Below are positions 1-9,648 of a stretch of 64,000 bases of DNA, piece after piece; position 1 is the stretch's first letter, and the number at the start of each line of letters is the position of its first letter. The notes under the pieces were generated by a model. It searched no databases. It was not told the origin of the DNA and worked only from the letters and a program-made list of their open reading frames with translations. The translations under genes were made by a program, and so were the position numbers. The stretch spans positions 5,226,828 through 5,290,827 of the forward strand of contig CM054158.1 in the NCBI GenBank assembly GCA_028751875.1, in the 5' to 3' direction. The DNA comes from Rapana venosa. Taxonomy: Eukaryota; Mollusca; Gastropoda; Neogastropoda; Muricidae.

Positions 1-395
1 GACACATCACCTACAACAACAGACACATCACCGACACATCACCTACAACAACAGACTCATCACCTACAACAACAGACACATCACCTACAACAAGACACAT
101 CACCTACAACAACAGACACATCACCTACAACAACAGACACATCACCTACAACAACAGACACACACACACACAACACCCACAACAGCAGACACATCACCTA
201 CAACAACAGACACACACACACACAACACCTACAACAACAGACACATCACCTACAACAACAGACACACACACACACAACACCCACAACAGCAGACACATCA
301 CCTACAACAACAGACACACACACACACAACACCCACAACAGCAGACACATCACCTACAACAACAGACACACACAACAGCCACAACAGCAGACAGA
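1..395. repeat. Minisatellite, unit about 21 bp
   Basis: Tandem array of an A/C-rich unit built on ACATCACCTACAACAACAG, interspersed with short CA runs. Unit length varies from about 17 to 45 bp because the CA portions differ between copies. It is a class of satellite, not a CRISPR array, since there are no unique spacers. It sits at the contig end, inside what would be the intron after NUP35 exon 3, and could have stopped the assembler there. Confidence 0.9.
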
Positions 396-1151
396 CCAGC
401 AACATGAACAGCAATAGAGCCAAGGGGAAGGTACCTGTAGTTGGAGGACCAGGGGAAGCAACTCTGGCAGCTGCTGACCCTGGTGTTCTGGACTGTCGAC
501 ATACAGCAGACAAGCATTATACGTCTTCAGAGAAATGACACAGAGCAGACCAATCTTAAGCAACAGTCAAATGACAAATGCTGAGATGAATAACAAGCCC
601 CCAGCAAATGTTAATTCACACTTCCCATTATGAACTCTTGTTTATTATCAATTAGGATCTAACACACTGCCCTCTCTTTATTGACATCATCTTGTCTTCA
701 ATCTGCTTGTCTTCAAACAAATCTTCCATTCATCATGAAGTATAATGCACCTTCAAATTTTTTTTATTTTCAAATTTTACATTTGACCAATAAATTTACA
801 AGTTGATAAACGTCACGGCACTCAAATGAAAGAATTTAAAATATTCAAATCAAACCTGTACACATAATTCTACACTAACGCAAATAAGTGGACTGGATAT
901 GTATTACATGCAAAAACACAACAAAAAAAACACAACAAGAATAAGCTTACAGAAAGACAAGAAACGAGAGAAGAAAAAAAAACATAAACAGACCCCCAAA
1001 AAAAACCCAAAGGAGATTTCTCACCCAGAATTTGCACAGGACTCCTACTCGTACAGAGAGAAAACGCCAAGAATGGCCACAGACAGACAGACAGAGGAGA
1101 GAGGAAGGTGATCTGTAGCTGTGTCAGATATGTGTGTGTGTGTGTGTGTAC

Positions 1152-1263
1152 CTGGGCAGGGGAGGAGAAGGCACTGACGTCGGAGGAGAGGAAGCCCCTG
1201 GTGGGAGGACCTGCGCTCCGCCCTTTGCCCGCTTCCTTGCCCCCGTCTCCTCTGGCCATGGAC
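1152..1263 (-). CDS. NUP35: NUP35 (nucleoporin Nup53-like) exon 3
   Basis: A 112-nt exon on the minus strand with a pyrimidine-rich acceptor (TTGCAG at 1264-1269) and a GT donor at 1151-1150 that runs straight into a CA/GT microsatellite. Its first base completes a codon split from exon 2 and it ends on a codon boundary. The translation includes KGRSAGPPTRG followed by SSDVSAFSSP. This resembles the human NUP35 stretch around KDKSGAPPVRS and DDISSPG, recalled from memory. NUP35 is a scaffold nucleoporin of the Nup93/Nup155 group of the nuclear pore. A second copy of this exon, identical in length, is at 15572-15683 on the opposite strand. Confidence 0.68.
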
Positions 1264-1727
1264 CTGCAATGAGGAATGAGCCAGGACTGAACATGGACCT
1301 TCTCATGAACACTCTCTCCCTCCCCCCTGTCCCGTCCATTCTCCCCTCCCCTCCCTCCTCCCTCCTCCGGATGGGGGTGCGTAGAACCAGGTCTTCTGTG
1401 TTGTTCGTCATTTTGCCGGAGGCTTTGGCCTCAGCTGACACATTCCAACTTCAGAGCAGCTCATTTCATTGTACAGGCTGCATGCTGAGTATGTTTCTGT
1501 AACCCACTGAACGCAGACAGGAATCACAGGATCTTTATATTTATATTGTGTATATTTGATCTTCTGCGTGTGTGTGTATATATATAAGAAGGGAATTAAG
1601 GCACTGGAAGGTCTGCACTTGATGCTGATCTGGGAGATCGTAAAAATCCCCATCCCTACTTTACCAGCCGCTGCTGAGATTGGAACCCACCACTTCATGG
1701 ACCCAAGAAACTGATGTCGAACAGTCT

Positions 1728-2150
1728 TCACCACTCGGCTACAGCATCTACCTCTCTTCCTCCTTCTTCTTCTTCCTTTATTGTCATGTTTCTCCCAGGG
1801 GAGGTTTGACATTGATGAGCCTTCTCCATCTCTCTGTTTTGAGCTTCCTCCTTATTTATGCCCCTTTCTCTAAGATCATCTGCAATACAGGCAGCCCAGG
1901 TTTTTCTAGGTCTTCCCTTTGGTCTCTTTCCATCCACTATGAAGTTCATTGCTCTTTTTATGATGTGGTGGTCTGCTTTCCGTTGAACGTGCCCAAACCA
2001 GTACAGTCTATTGCTACTAGCTACAGACTTCAGATCATCAACTTTGCACATTCTCCATAGATCCTGTCTTCCCATTCGATCTTTGTCATGTCGTGTAGCT
2101 TCATTTTTCACAGCTCTTCAACAAACGTTCGACCTCTACCTCTCATGAAA
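1728..2150 (-). mobile_element. LINE fragment: ORF2 C-terminal end
   Basis: The minus-strand frame contains YWFGHVQR and then GRPRKTWAACIADDL. This is the post-RT C-terminal signature of RTE-like and related non-LTR retrotransposons. Only about 110 residues remain and the RT catalytic core is absent, so it is a dead 5'-truncated copy. It lies in the intron between NUP35 exons 2 and 3, in the same orientation as the gene. Its partner in the inverted repeat is at 14686-15102. Confidence 0.8.
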
Positions 2151-2270
2151 ACAAAATCAAACCAGGTTCTGGAACTCAAAACTTTGCCCGAGACACTGAC
2201 AGGTCTCTTGTTGTCATGGATTCTTTCACATGTGCTAAATGTCTGTTGCCTGCAAGGCCTCAGTTAATTA

Positions 2271-2528
2271 TCTTATAACTGACAACGAAACAAAAACAAA
2301 ACTAAAACAAGCACCAAGGTCACAACAACTGAGATACTCAATAGGGAAAGACTCAGTCAAAGAGGGAATACAATCTGGATTTGGAATTCAAACTATAGAT
2401 CTGTATAATTCTAACTTTCTATAGTATAATAAAGGTGCATTACTTCTCAACAAAGAAAATCACAAACTCAGAGTAACACATTTTTCAGTTTTGTTCCCCA
2501 ATAGGAAACCTTAGGTTTGCTGTCTTAC
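2271..2528. other. Intron 2 sequence of NUP35, no further feature
   Basis: AT-rich, non-repetitive-looking DNA between the end of the inverted-repeat arm and the exon 2 donor. A short open frame (2239-2424, plus strand) has no recognisable motif and is treated as chance. Confidence 0.5.
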
Positions 2529-2605
2529 CTGGCAGAGCCATGAGGACTGTGACCTGACCTATGACCTGGACTGAGAGCGCTGGTGGACCATAGTCTGGGA
2601 CTGGA
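2529..2605 (-). CDS. NUP35: NUP35 exon 2 (candidate)
   Basis: A 77-nt minus-strand exon with a good acceptor (TTGTTTTTCAG, ending at 2606) and a consensus donor GTAAGA (2528-2523). It starts in phase 0, matching the end of exon 1. It ends with two bases of a codon that the first base of exon 3 completes, so the three exons join in one open frame. The encoded 25 residues are Ser/Pro/His/Gly-rich with no diagnostic motif, as expected for the disordered N-terminal part of Nup35. A second CAG five bases into the exon is an alternative acceptor but would break the frame. Confidence 0.6.
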
Positions 2606-2974
2606 CTGAAAAACAACATATATTATGCAAATCATATTAAAAGAGCAAACATCAGTGATATGTTTTTTTCATAGAAATACACATCAAACCAGTGACATTG
2701 TCAGAAAATGGAATTTTAAAAAATAAAAAAAAATGTTACCTGACAATGCCAATTTAAACAAATCTGAAATTCTGAAGGAAAAAATGTGAGAGATTACCTC
2801 ACACTGCCCATGTAAACAATAAAACATCCTGTCTTGTGGTACTTTCACTGTGCATGACCAATCATCTTCCCTACAGTACAGTTAATAACTTAGCATAATC
2901 ACATTCTGATGAACAGAATAAAAACACAATTTAATTGTGAAAACAACAAGCAATGTGAAACAAATCAAATATTA

Positions 2975-3035
2975 AAATATGCACACACACACAAACACAT
3001 ATACAGACACACACACTCGCGCGCGCACACGTGGC
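2975..3035. repeat. CA/CG microsatellite
   Basis: Imperfect (CA)n with a short CGCGCGCG core, inside NUP35 intron 1. Confidence 0.9.
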
Positions 3036-3309
3036 ACACAAAATCAATACTCTCCACACCCCCAACACCCCCCAATCCCCAACTACAAATGATGAACAAC
3101 AAGGACTTCTAAGAACTTCAAGCATTACTATTGTCTTAGAAGTTGTACACAACAAACTGCTTTGTGACAGACAATAACAGAATAATTCATCCTGCTCCCC
3201 AAACAACAAATACTGAAATAGTGCAAAACAAAAATAAGAAAACTAAAACCACGCAGTAACACAATTAACCAAACAAAAATTCCAAGCAACACTGCCTGGG
3301 AAGAATTTG

Positions 3310-3728
3310 AACTTTTAAAAAAGAAATTAAAACTTATCCCAGCCTTTTTTCCAAACATGGATAAAAGCTTGTCTCCAACCTGTGACAGAATTTGATTTTT
3401 TTTTAAAAGAAATTAAAACTTATCCCAGCCTTTTTTCAAAACATGGATAAAAGCTTGTCTCCAACCTGTGACAGAATTTGATTTTTTTTTTTAAAGAAAT
3501 TAAAACTTATCCCAGCCTTTTTTCAAAACATGGATAAAAGCTTGTCTCCAACCTGTGACAGAATTTGATTTTTTTTTTAAAAGAAATTAAAACTTATCCC
3601 AGCCTTTTTTCCAAATATGGATAAAACTAAAAGCTTGTCTCCAACCTGTGACAGAATTTGATTTTTTTTTAAAGAAATTAAACCTTATCCCAGCCTTTTT
3701 TCAAAACATGGATAAAAGCTTGTCTCCA
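3310..3728. repeat. 87-bp minisatellite, about 4.8 copies
   Basis: Five successive units begin with AAGAAATTAAAACTTATCCC at about 3321, 3408, 3494, 3581 and 3672. Spacings are 87, 86, 87 and 91 bp. Each unit carries a T run of 8-11 bases followed by A3-A4. Units are nearly identical apart from the T-run length and one small insertion in the fourth. The last unit ends about 25 bp from the exon 1 donor, so the array fills the start of NUP35 intron 1. Confidence 0.95.
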
Positions 3729-3754
3729 ACTCCTAAGACTTGCTTGTCACTTAC

Positions 3755-3901
3755 CATGCCATGTGAAACACTGTCCCCCAGCAGATACCCTGGCAGGAAC
3801 TGGGACTGGCTGCCATGAGTGTGCGCCAAACCATGGCTTGTCTGGCTCATGCCTGGCGGTGAAGCCGTCATCATCGGCTCTGAAACAGTGGCTTCAAACA
3901 T
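3755..3901 (-). CDS. NUP35: NUP35 (nucleoporin Nup53-like) exon 1, N-terminus
   Basis: A minus-strand exon of 49 codons from ATG (3901) to a consensus donor GTAAGT at 3754-3749. The peptide contains SEPMM near residue 7 and SQFLPGYLLGD near residue 33. Human NUP35 has, from memory, SEPMM, then a short Ser/Pro stretch, then AQFLPGFLMGD in the same order and near-identical spacing. This is the best evidence for the gene. Nup35 is a nuclear pore scaffold protein that binds Nup155 and Nup93 and, through a C-terminal amphipathic helix, the membrane. Its RRM-type dimerisation domain is encoded by later exons not found here. The ATG is the first in frame, and no acceptor lies upstream on this strand. 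Confidence 0.78.
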
Positions 3902-4420
3902 CCAGTTTTCTTCCTCAGTTCACAGAGCTTTAGTTTAACTTGTGTACCAGCATGCTGTAAAAGCTGGGTTTTTTATTTCTTTTATGGATCTCAAATTATC
4001 ATTCCAAAAGTTTACAACAATATTTAGTAAAGGGGTTATAATTTAAGTAGCAGAAGGGGGAAGAAAGGGGAAGTGGGCTTGGCTTTGATTTAAGAGACAT
4101 GAGATTAAATTCAGACTTTAGCCTGTTTAGGAGTTTAGCTTCTCTATGGCCAGCACTAGAGGTTGTTCACTTGTCAATTTCTTGTTTGTTCTTGTATACT
4201 GAACTGTATTAGTGTATACTGTATTGCATCTGATCATATTTTAGTGTGCAGTAATGAGTTCTGCTGTAATGAACTGTGCTGTCTTGTCTCAAACTAGTCA
4301 CAGTTGCACAAGTTTGCCTTTGTCATGACACTTATCTAGTTATCAATATCAGCATAAAATTCATACATGCCAGTAGAGTAAAACTATAACACCACTTTTT
4401 CTCTTTCTTCATATACATTC
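3902..4420. other. Upstream flank of NUP35 exon 1
   Basis: AT-rich sequence with no repeat signature. It presumably holds the NUP35 5' UTR and core promoter on the minus strand, but no TATA box or other element stands out. Confidence 0.4.
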
Positions 4421-4489
4421 ATGTATGTGTGTGTGTGTGCGTGTACTCTGTGTGTGTGCGTGTGTGTGTGTGTGTGGTGTGTGTGTGTG

Positions 4490-4524
<35 letters not shown>

Positions 4525-4600
4525 GTTTGTGTGTGTGCGTGTGCATGTACTCTGTGCGCGCGCGCGTGTGTGTGTGTGTGTGTGCATGCATCATGTCAGT
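4421..4600. repeat. GT microsatellite, interrupted
   Basis: About 170 bp of (GT)n with CGCGCG and TGCATG interruptions. It creates long false ORFs rich in Cys/Val or His/Thr. Confidence 0.95.
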
Positions 4601-4777
4601 CTGTGTGTCACTGTGTCATACTCATATCAATAGTGGCAATACTTAAAAAGTTTTATTATCTCAATGAACAGAGAAGTGGGTTACAAAATATTTATACTTT
4701 AAGCCATATGGCCTTGACATATAACATATGAGCAAAAAAAATACATATTTTAAAAATCTTACACATGTACATGTGTG

Positions 4778-4860
4778 TGTGTCAAGTCAAGTCAAGTCAA
4801 ATTTAAGTCAAGTCAAATTTTTATTTCCAGATGGTACATTGCATAAGCATTGCATTTGAT
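4778..4860 (-). repeat. 3' tail of a dispersed element with (TTGAC)n end
   Basis: Tandem GTCAA/AAGTC pentamers followed by ATTTTTATTTCCAGATGG. On the minus strand this reads as an AATAAAA-type end followed by TTGACTTGACTTGAC. The same tail design recurs at 5420-5481 (plus) and 55409-55480 (minus), so it is probably the 3' end of a retroposon family. Confidence 0.6.
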
Positions 4861-4879
4861 TTTTTTCATTAAGCCACCT

Positions 4880-5170
4880 ACGTGTGTGTGTGTGTGTGTG
4901 TGTTGGTGTGGTGTGGTGTGGTGTGGTGTGGTGTGGTGTGGTGTGGTGTGGTGTGGTGGTGTGGTGTGGTGTGGTGTGTGTGGTGTGGTGGTGTGGTGTG
5001 GTGTGGTGTGGTGTGGTGTGGTGTGGTGTATGGTGTTTGTGTGTTTGCTGTGTGTATGTGCATGCATTCGTGAGTGTGTATACATGTGCATGCTGCGTGT
5101 GCATGCATGCATGTGCACGTGTGTCACTGTCAGTGTGAGTGTGTGTATTTGCATGTGTTCAGTGTGCATG
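4880..5170. repeat. GTGTG/TGTGG pentamer array and GT microsatellite
   Basis: About 25 copies of the pentamer TGTGG (4905-5030), flanked on both sides by plain (GT)n. It is strand-asymmetric G/T DNA, and all overlapping ORFs are artefacts of the repeat. Confidence 0.95.
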
Positions 5171-5414
5171 TTTTTGTTGGGTTTTTCCCCACTTTGTTTG
5201 CTTAGTTAAATACTTAAGTTAAAGTTAAACTGTAGGGTTTTGCTATGGGACTTTGCCTGGGAAAAAAAGTCCGATTTTTTTCTTGTTTCCTGTTTTTCTC
5301 AAGATGTAGGCCTATCAAACATAATTTCTGGAAAGTCATAACCACTGATTGTCCATCATTTTCTTTAAATCTTATAACTTTGCATGATAAAAACATCCAA
5401 TCAGACGAATTACC

Positions 5415-5481
5415 CGTCTCGATTGTGTAATTCCCTTCATGGGATGATTAAAGTGTTTTTGACTTGACTTGACTTGACTTC
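5415..5481 (+). repeat. 3' tail of (TTGAC)n-ended element
   Basis: ATGATTAAAGTGTTTTTGACT followed by TTGACTTGACTTGACTT. It is homologous, in reverse complement, to 55409-55475. The body of the element upstream is not recognisable. Confidence 0.6.
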
Positions 5482-6620
5482 TATCGACGTACCGTAGTAT
5501 CGAACGTTGTTACGTTATCTTTTCATGACAATGGAATGAAAACCATTTAACAGTTCAAATTCTAATCAGTCATCCTGTTAATTGCAATTATGATTAACAA
5601 GTGAAACATAATGACAAGACAGATCAGAGTCTGTTAAAACTACCTAGGCCTAAAGCTGATCTGAACTGGTTTTTGTCAAAAATGCCGGTGGCAGAAACTG
5701 AAAAAGGAAGTTCGCTGTCACGTGCGATCGTGCGGGAAATTCATCAGCAATTATTTAGTGTTGTTATAGTAATAACCAAACTGTTACTACATTTACGAGA
5801 ATTTTTAAGAATAAAAGATTACCGTGAACATCGGGTGATCCAGAAAACATGATGATCTTGCACACAGATGCTCGAAAACGTTTTGCTTTCGGGAGACTGA
5901 TACAATCAGATTCAAAACGTAACCGGAAGCTAGGCCTATCGATGCCAAATAAGAATTGTACCAAAAGAGAATAAGCTGGCAACCATTCGGCTGCACACCG
6001 GTATTAATTTGGGGGTCACGTAGTATCTTGTATAGAGTGAGAGTGGAAAAAAATGTTGGTGATTTTCAAATATTTTTTTAAAGCATGAAAAAATGGACTG
6101 TGCACTTGTATTTTGGATTGAGGACATAGAGCAATACCAGGTAGTCACGAGAAAGTTGGAAATAAGTATCAAATGAGGTTTGCCTGTATTCCTACAGCGC
6201 TGACCCGAGCATGCATATTGCAGTAAGGAAGCTAGCAGACAACAAAGGACTGAGGGGGTACAGTGTTTGCTGAAAAATTTAAAAATTTAAAACCTACCAA
6301 ATTTGTTCAAAATCACATGAGTTTTGAGTCAGAGGCTAGTCTTTCACAAAAAGTGGTTTTTATTTCTGCGGATGCCTTAGTAGGTGCGGTATGAGTTACA
6401 TAGAAAAACAGAAGGAAAAGAGAATTTTTTTAATACGGGTGTGCAGCCTTAGGTGTTTGTGTTGTAAAGTAGGCCTAAAGTGAACACAGAAGCATAGGAG
6501 ATAGGCTAAGAACTCCTTCAGAAGTCTAATATATTTTCCAGTCATGTTTGGACCAAGTCCGCCCATTTGATGGCCTGATACATTTAGGCCTAGGGACATA
6601 AAGCAACAAACCCATTAATG
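5482..6620. other. Apparently single-copy DNA, no supported gene
   Basis: Mixed-composition sequence with no TE signature and no convincing exon. Short frames exist (for example 5601-5852 plus, 5764-5982 minus) but lack recognisable motifs or splice context. Confidence 0.4.
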
Positions 6621-7020
6621 ACACTACCACCCCCCCACCCCCACCCCCTCCGCGCGCACACACGCCTCCTGCACACACATGCAGGGAACAAATATTGACT
6701 TTTTAATTTTTACTAACCCTAGATCTATAAATGATTTATATACTGTCAAAAACAACAAACAAAAAATGCCTTCAGGTTGTTTTGGCTCCTTTGGTTGTGT
6801 GAACAATGGTTTTGTGGTTGTTGTTTGTGTGTGGTTTTGTTTTGGGTTGGGATTTGTTTTGTTTTGTTTAGAAATTGGGGGGGGGGAGGAGGGGGGGTGT
6901 CCTGTCAGTTCACCTGCATGGCCACATGCCCATCAAACTGATGTTCAAGCATTTTCAGGTATGTGTAGGAAATTCTTCCATATTAAAAAAAACAACATCT
7001 ATAAAGAAGAGCTCATTCTC

Positions 7021-7145
7021 AGAGAGAGAGATGATGATGATGAGAGAGAGAGATTGATGATGATGGTTTAAGAAATAAATATTAAGGGGGGGAGAGTTGC
7101 TGTTCCTTCCATATCTATTCCATCAGTTTTTGTATATTGTTTGAA

Positions 7146-7165
<20 letters not shown>
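7021..7165 (+). repeat. Direct repeat, left copy (pairs with 9017-9130)
   Basis: A GA/GATGAT run, then AAATAAATATT plus a G run, then GTTGCTGTTCNTTCCAT and a short AT-rich stretch. The same order of elements occurs at 9017-9130 in the same orientation. Together they bracket a 1.85-kb block containing the Ty3-type and L2-type fragments. Confidence 0.7.
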
Positions 7166-7194
<29 letters not shown>

Positions 7195-7195
7195 A

Positions 7196-7263
<68 letters not shown>

Positions 7264-7264
7264 C
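7148..7264. repeat. (GATT)n microsatellite
   Basis: About 29 tandem ATTG/GATT tetramers with a single GATTAATT interruption near 7193. Confidence 0.98.
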
Positions 7265-7589
7265 ATCAGGCCATAACTCATGGTGCACTGGATGGGGAAA
7301 GTACTTAAAATTTAAAAAGGGAAAAAGAATTAATTATAATAGAATTGATCCCCATGAGTTATTTTTTTCCTTCTTTCGACAGGTAGATTTTATTCAGTAA
7401 TCTGAGTCCCTTCTGTAGAATAATGGTACGCATTATTGACCAGTCAGATGATTAGGCATTGTTGTCTTCAGGGTACTTTCTATGACAAGGGGGGCTACTG
7501 AAGAACTGCACTGGGAGATGGTTAGCATCATCTTCTCCATGTCTCTAAGTCTATTTTAATGAGTTACATAAACAACAGCAAACACAACA

Positions 7590-7608
7590 TGGTGTCAGAC
7601 GAGGGATC
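7590..7608 (+). other. Possible LTR end and primer-binding site
   Basis: The sequence ...AACACAACA is followed at 7590 by TGGTGTCAGACGAGGGATC. A CA-ended LTR followed by TGG and a tRNA-3'-complementary stretch is the usual layout at the 5' end of Ty3-type elements, and a gag remnant starts about 150 bp downstream. The matching 3' LTR and the LTR start were not identified, and the primer tRNA is not assigned. Confidence 0.45.
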
Positions 7609-7734
7609 AAACTAGAGACAATGGAAGCTGATAGCTGAATGTATGGGCAGAAAAAAACTAAGTTTAAAAAGAAAAAAAAGAAAAAACAAAAACTGGTAGT
7701 AAACTGGAAAGCTTTTAGACATTATGGCCGTATC

Positions 7735-8265
7735 TTCAATAGCCAGATGAAGCAGCTCACTGCTGGAGTACCAGCTCCAGTCAAACTAGAGTGTGGAAGC
7801 AGTTTGCCAAATAATTGACGAAAATTCAAAAGACAGTGGGACAATTATTCCATAGCTAGTAGACTGAATAAAGAAGATGCAGAATTTCAGACTGCTGTTT
7901 TCTTAGCCACCATTGGAGAAGAAGCAATGGACATTTATGATGGATTTCATTTTGACAGTGATGCTGATTGCAAGAATTTGCAGAAAATTATAGAGAAATT
8001 TCAGGAATTATGTGTTGGAGAAACACATGAAGTATTTGAAGCATACAAGTTTTACTAAAGACGACAAGAAGCCTCAGAATCAGTTGAAGCATACATCATA
8101 GCTCTTCATCAGTTAGCCAAACACTGTAATTTTGGGCAACAAGAAGACAGAATGATTCGAGACCAAGGTGTCATGGGAGTGAGAGAAGATGCGCCCAGAG
8201 AAAAAATGCTGGAAGATAAAAAGTTAGACTTGGCCAAATGTTTCACATGCAACAAGTTACAATAA
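7735..8265 (+). pseudogene. Ty3-type retrotransposon gag pseudogene
   Basis: One frame reads through most of a gag capsid domain. WDNYSIASRL is followed by FLATIGEEAMDIYDGF, then EVFEAYKFY, then a SVEAYIIALHQLAKHCNF block and RDQGVMGVREDAPREKML. This is the retrotransposon Gag family arrangement. Two in-frame stops break it (TGA at 7816, TAA at 8056) and the frame ends at 8265 with CFTCNK, just where a zinc knuckle would begin. No protease, RT or integrase follows, because an antisense LINE fragment starts about 20 bp later. It is a dead 5' remnant. Confidence 0.8.
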
Positions 8266-8284
8266 TAGTTTTTTACAAATTCAA

Positions 8285-9010
8285 ATGTATACACACACAA
8301 TGAGGTTGTACACTCTGGCAGGGTGATGGGGGTTTTGGCTGTTGAGAGCAAGGACAGAAATGAAATGAAACAAGAAGGGAGAATCTTAGGTTAGAAATGA
8401 ATATGTCTTGAGGCTGGATTTTAAAGTATGTAAGTAGGCTTTTAGTGAGGGAGGTCATTCCAGATTGATGGACCAGAAATAAATAGTGACGCCCAACAGT
8501 GGATTGGTTGAATCTGGATATTCATAAGCAGAAGCTTTCAGTAGTAGAGCGGAGGGAACGAGGAGTGAACAGGTGAAGACATTCACAGAGGTAGGTAGGT
8601 GCTGTTTGTGGAGACATTTGTAATGGAGGGTATTGATCTTATAGTTTACTCTCTGTGGCACAGGCAGCCAGTGGAGCGATTGCAAGAGAGAAGTAATGCG
8701 TTCAGATTTTTTTCTTTCTGAGGACTAGTCAAGCGGCAGAATTTTGTATATGTTGAAGGGAGTGGATAGAGGATGCTGGCAGACCAGCCAGAAGAAAGTT
8801 GCAATGGTCCAGATGTGAGAGAATGAGAGACTTGACTAGTTTGGATGTTGCATCAGTGGACAGGTACTTTCGAACTGCACTAATACGCTGTAATTGATAG
8901 TAGCATGACTGGCAGCTCTGGGTGATCAATTTTTGCATGGAGAGTGTGTTGTCAATAATGACCCCTAGATATTTTACAGCAGTGGATAGAGGGAATATCA
9001 TAGTAGTACA
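8285..9010 (-). mobile_element. L2/CR1-like LINE fragment, ORF2 C-terminal part
   Basis: Minus-strand frames give KYLGVIIDNTLSM, then SHLDHCNFLLAGLP, HIQNSAA, SLHWLPVPQRVNYKI, and later a frameshifted end resembling the FxxxxxxWNxLP and KSxLKTYLF segment. These are post-RT C-terminal motifs of L2/CR1-type ORF2. The RT catalytic motifs (FADD) would lie upstream and are absent, so the copy is 5'-truncated. It has at least two frameshifts. It abuts the gag remnant in opposite orientation. Confidence 0.8.
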
Positions 9011-9016
9011 GTTGTA

Positions 9017-9130
9017 GAAAGAGAGGGTGATAATGATGATTTGACAAATAAATATTTGGGGGGAGATAGTTGCTGTTCATTCCATAATCAATCCATTGGT
9101 ATAGTGTTTGTTGATTCATTGCGTAGTGAA
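9017..9130 (+). repeat. Direct repeat, right copy (pairs with 7021-7165)
   Basis: Same GATGAT, AAATAAATATT, G-run and GTTGCTGTTCATTCCAT order as the left copy, with small indels and without the GATT expansion. Confidence 0.7.
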
Positions 9131-9192
9131 TTGGGGGGGGGGGGGGGGGGGTGGGAGGGAGCGCAACCAAAGAAAAGTCTAGAGTTCCAAAA

Positions 9193-9257
<65 letters not shown>

Positions 9258-9412
9258 CTCTCTCTAGCGTCTCTCTCTCTTCTGTCTGTTCTTTCTTTCC
9301 AGGCTCTGCTCTGTCCCCCCTCTACTCTTCTCTCTTCATCATCTCTCTCTCTCTCTGTCTCTCTCTGTGTTATATATATATATATATATTATTATAATTA
9401 TATATATATATA
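9131..9412. repeat. Poly-G, CT and TA simple repeats
   Basis: G run (9133-9151), a (CT)n tract (about 9187-9385) and (TA)n (9371-9413). Confidence 0.95.
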
Positions 9413-9417
9413 TTTAA

Positions 9418-9510
9418 TCCCTAAGGGCGGGGGACTGGATGTAAAAAAGCACATCGGTGCTTATTCATTATCCTCGAAATAAAAAAATTTGTCATTGTCA
9501 TTGTTTATTT
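9418..9510 (+). repeat. 3' tail of a dispersed LINE-like family
   Basis: Contains GGGGGACTGGATGTAAAAAA, then GTGCTTATTCATTATCCTCG, then AATAAAA and TTTGTCATTGTCATTG. The first part recurs in reverse orientation at 11843-11900 and 12790-12850 and, corrupted, near 23120 and 25215. The AATAAA plus (TTGTCA)n ending suggests a LINE 3' terminus. Confidence 0.65.
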
Positions 9511-9648
9511 ATCTTGTTAGAGCTATACACCCATAACAAGAATATAGTTATCCCAATTAGCAATGACACTGATTATTCCACTTTCGTTTTTTCAGTTGTT
9601 GTTGTTTTATTTTTCAGTTTGTTGAAAAGCGACATTAGGCCATATTAG

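Larger units (their letters stand above)
350..2270 (-). repeat. Left arm of long inverted repeat (pairs with 14564-16480)
   Basis: The reverse complement of this interval runs co-linearly with 14564-16480, including NUP35 exon 3, a LINE C-terminal fragment, a CA/GT run and flanking unique sequence. The two arms differ by scattered substitutions and by many homopolymer-length differences, concentrated in the far half of the right arm. The arm contains real host exon sequence, so it is unlikely to be a dispersed repeat. A backwards-placed overlapping contig or an alternative haplotype is more likely. Confidence 0.9.

Noticed and set aside
1..395. CRISPR-like regularly repeated array
   Set aside because: Repeats are contiguous with no unique spacers of constant size, in a eukaryotic genome; it is a minisatellite.
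1340..1450. Possible extra NUP35 exon (EDLVLRTPIRR frame, open in both inverted-repeat arms)
   Set aside because: No GT donor follows the open segment and a phase-preserving exon could not be built; the joined exons 1-2-3 already stay in frame without it.
4880..5040. Telomere-like G/T repeat
   Set aside because: The unit is TGTGG, not TTAGGG or a known animal telomere repeat, and it is flanked by ordinary DNA.
5601..5852. 83-codon ORF upstream of NUP35
   Set aside because: Isolated, no splice or start context and no motif; kept only as unannotated sequence.
7021..9130. Flanking direct repeats as a genuine LTR pair of the Ty3-type element
   Set aside because: The PBS-like site lies about 425 bp inside the left repeat, not directly after it, so the repeats cannot simply be its LTRs; reported instead as an unexplained direct repeat.
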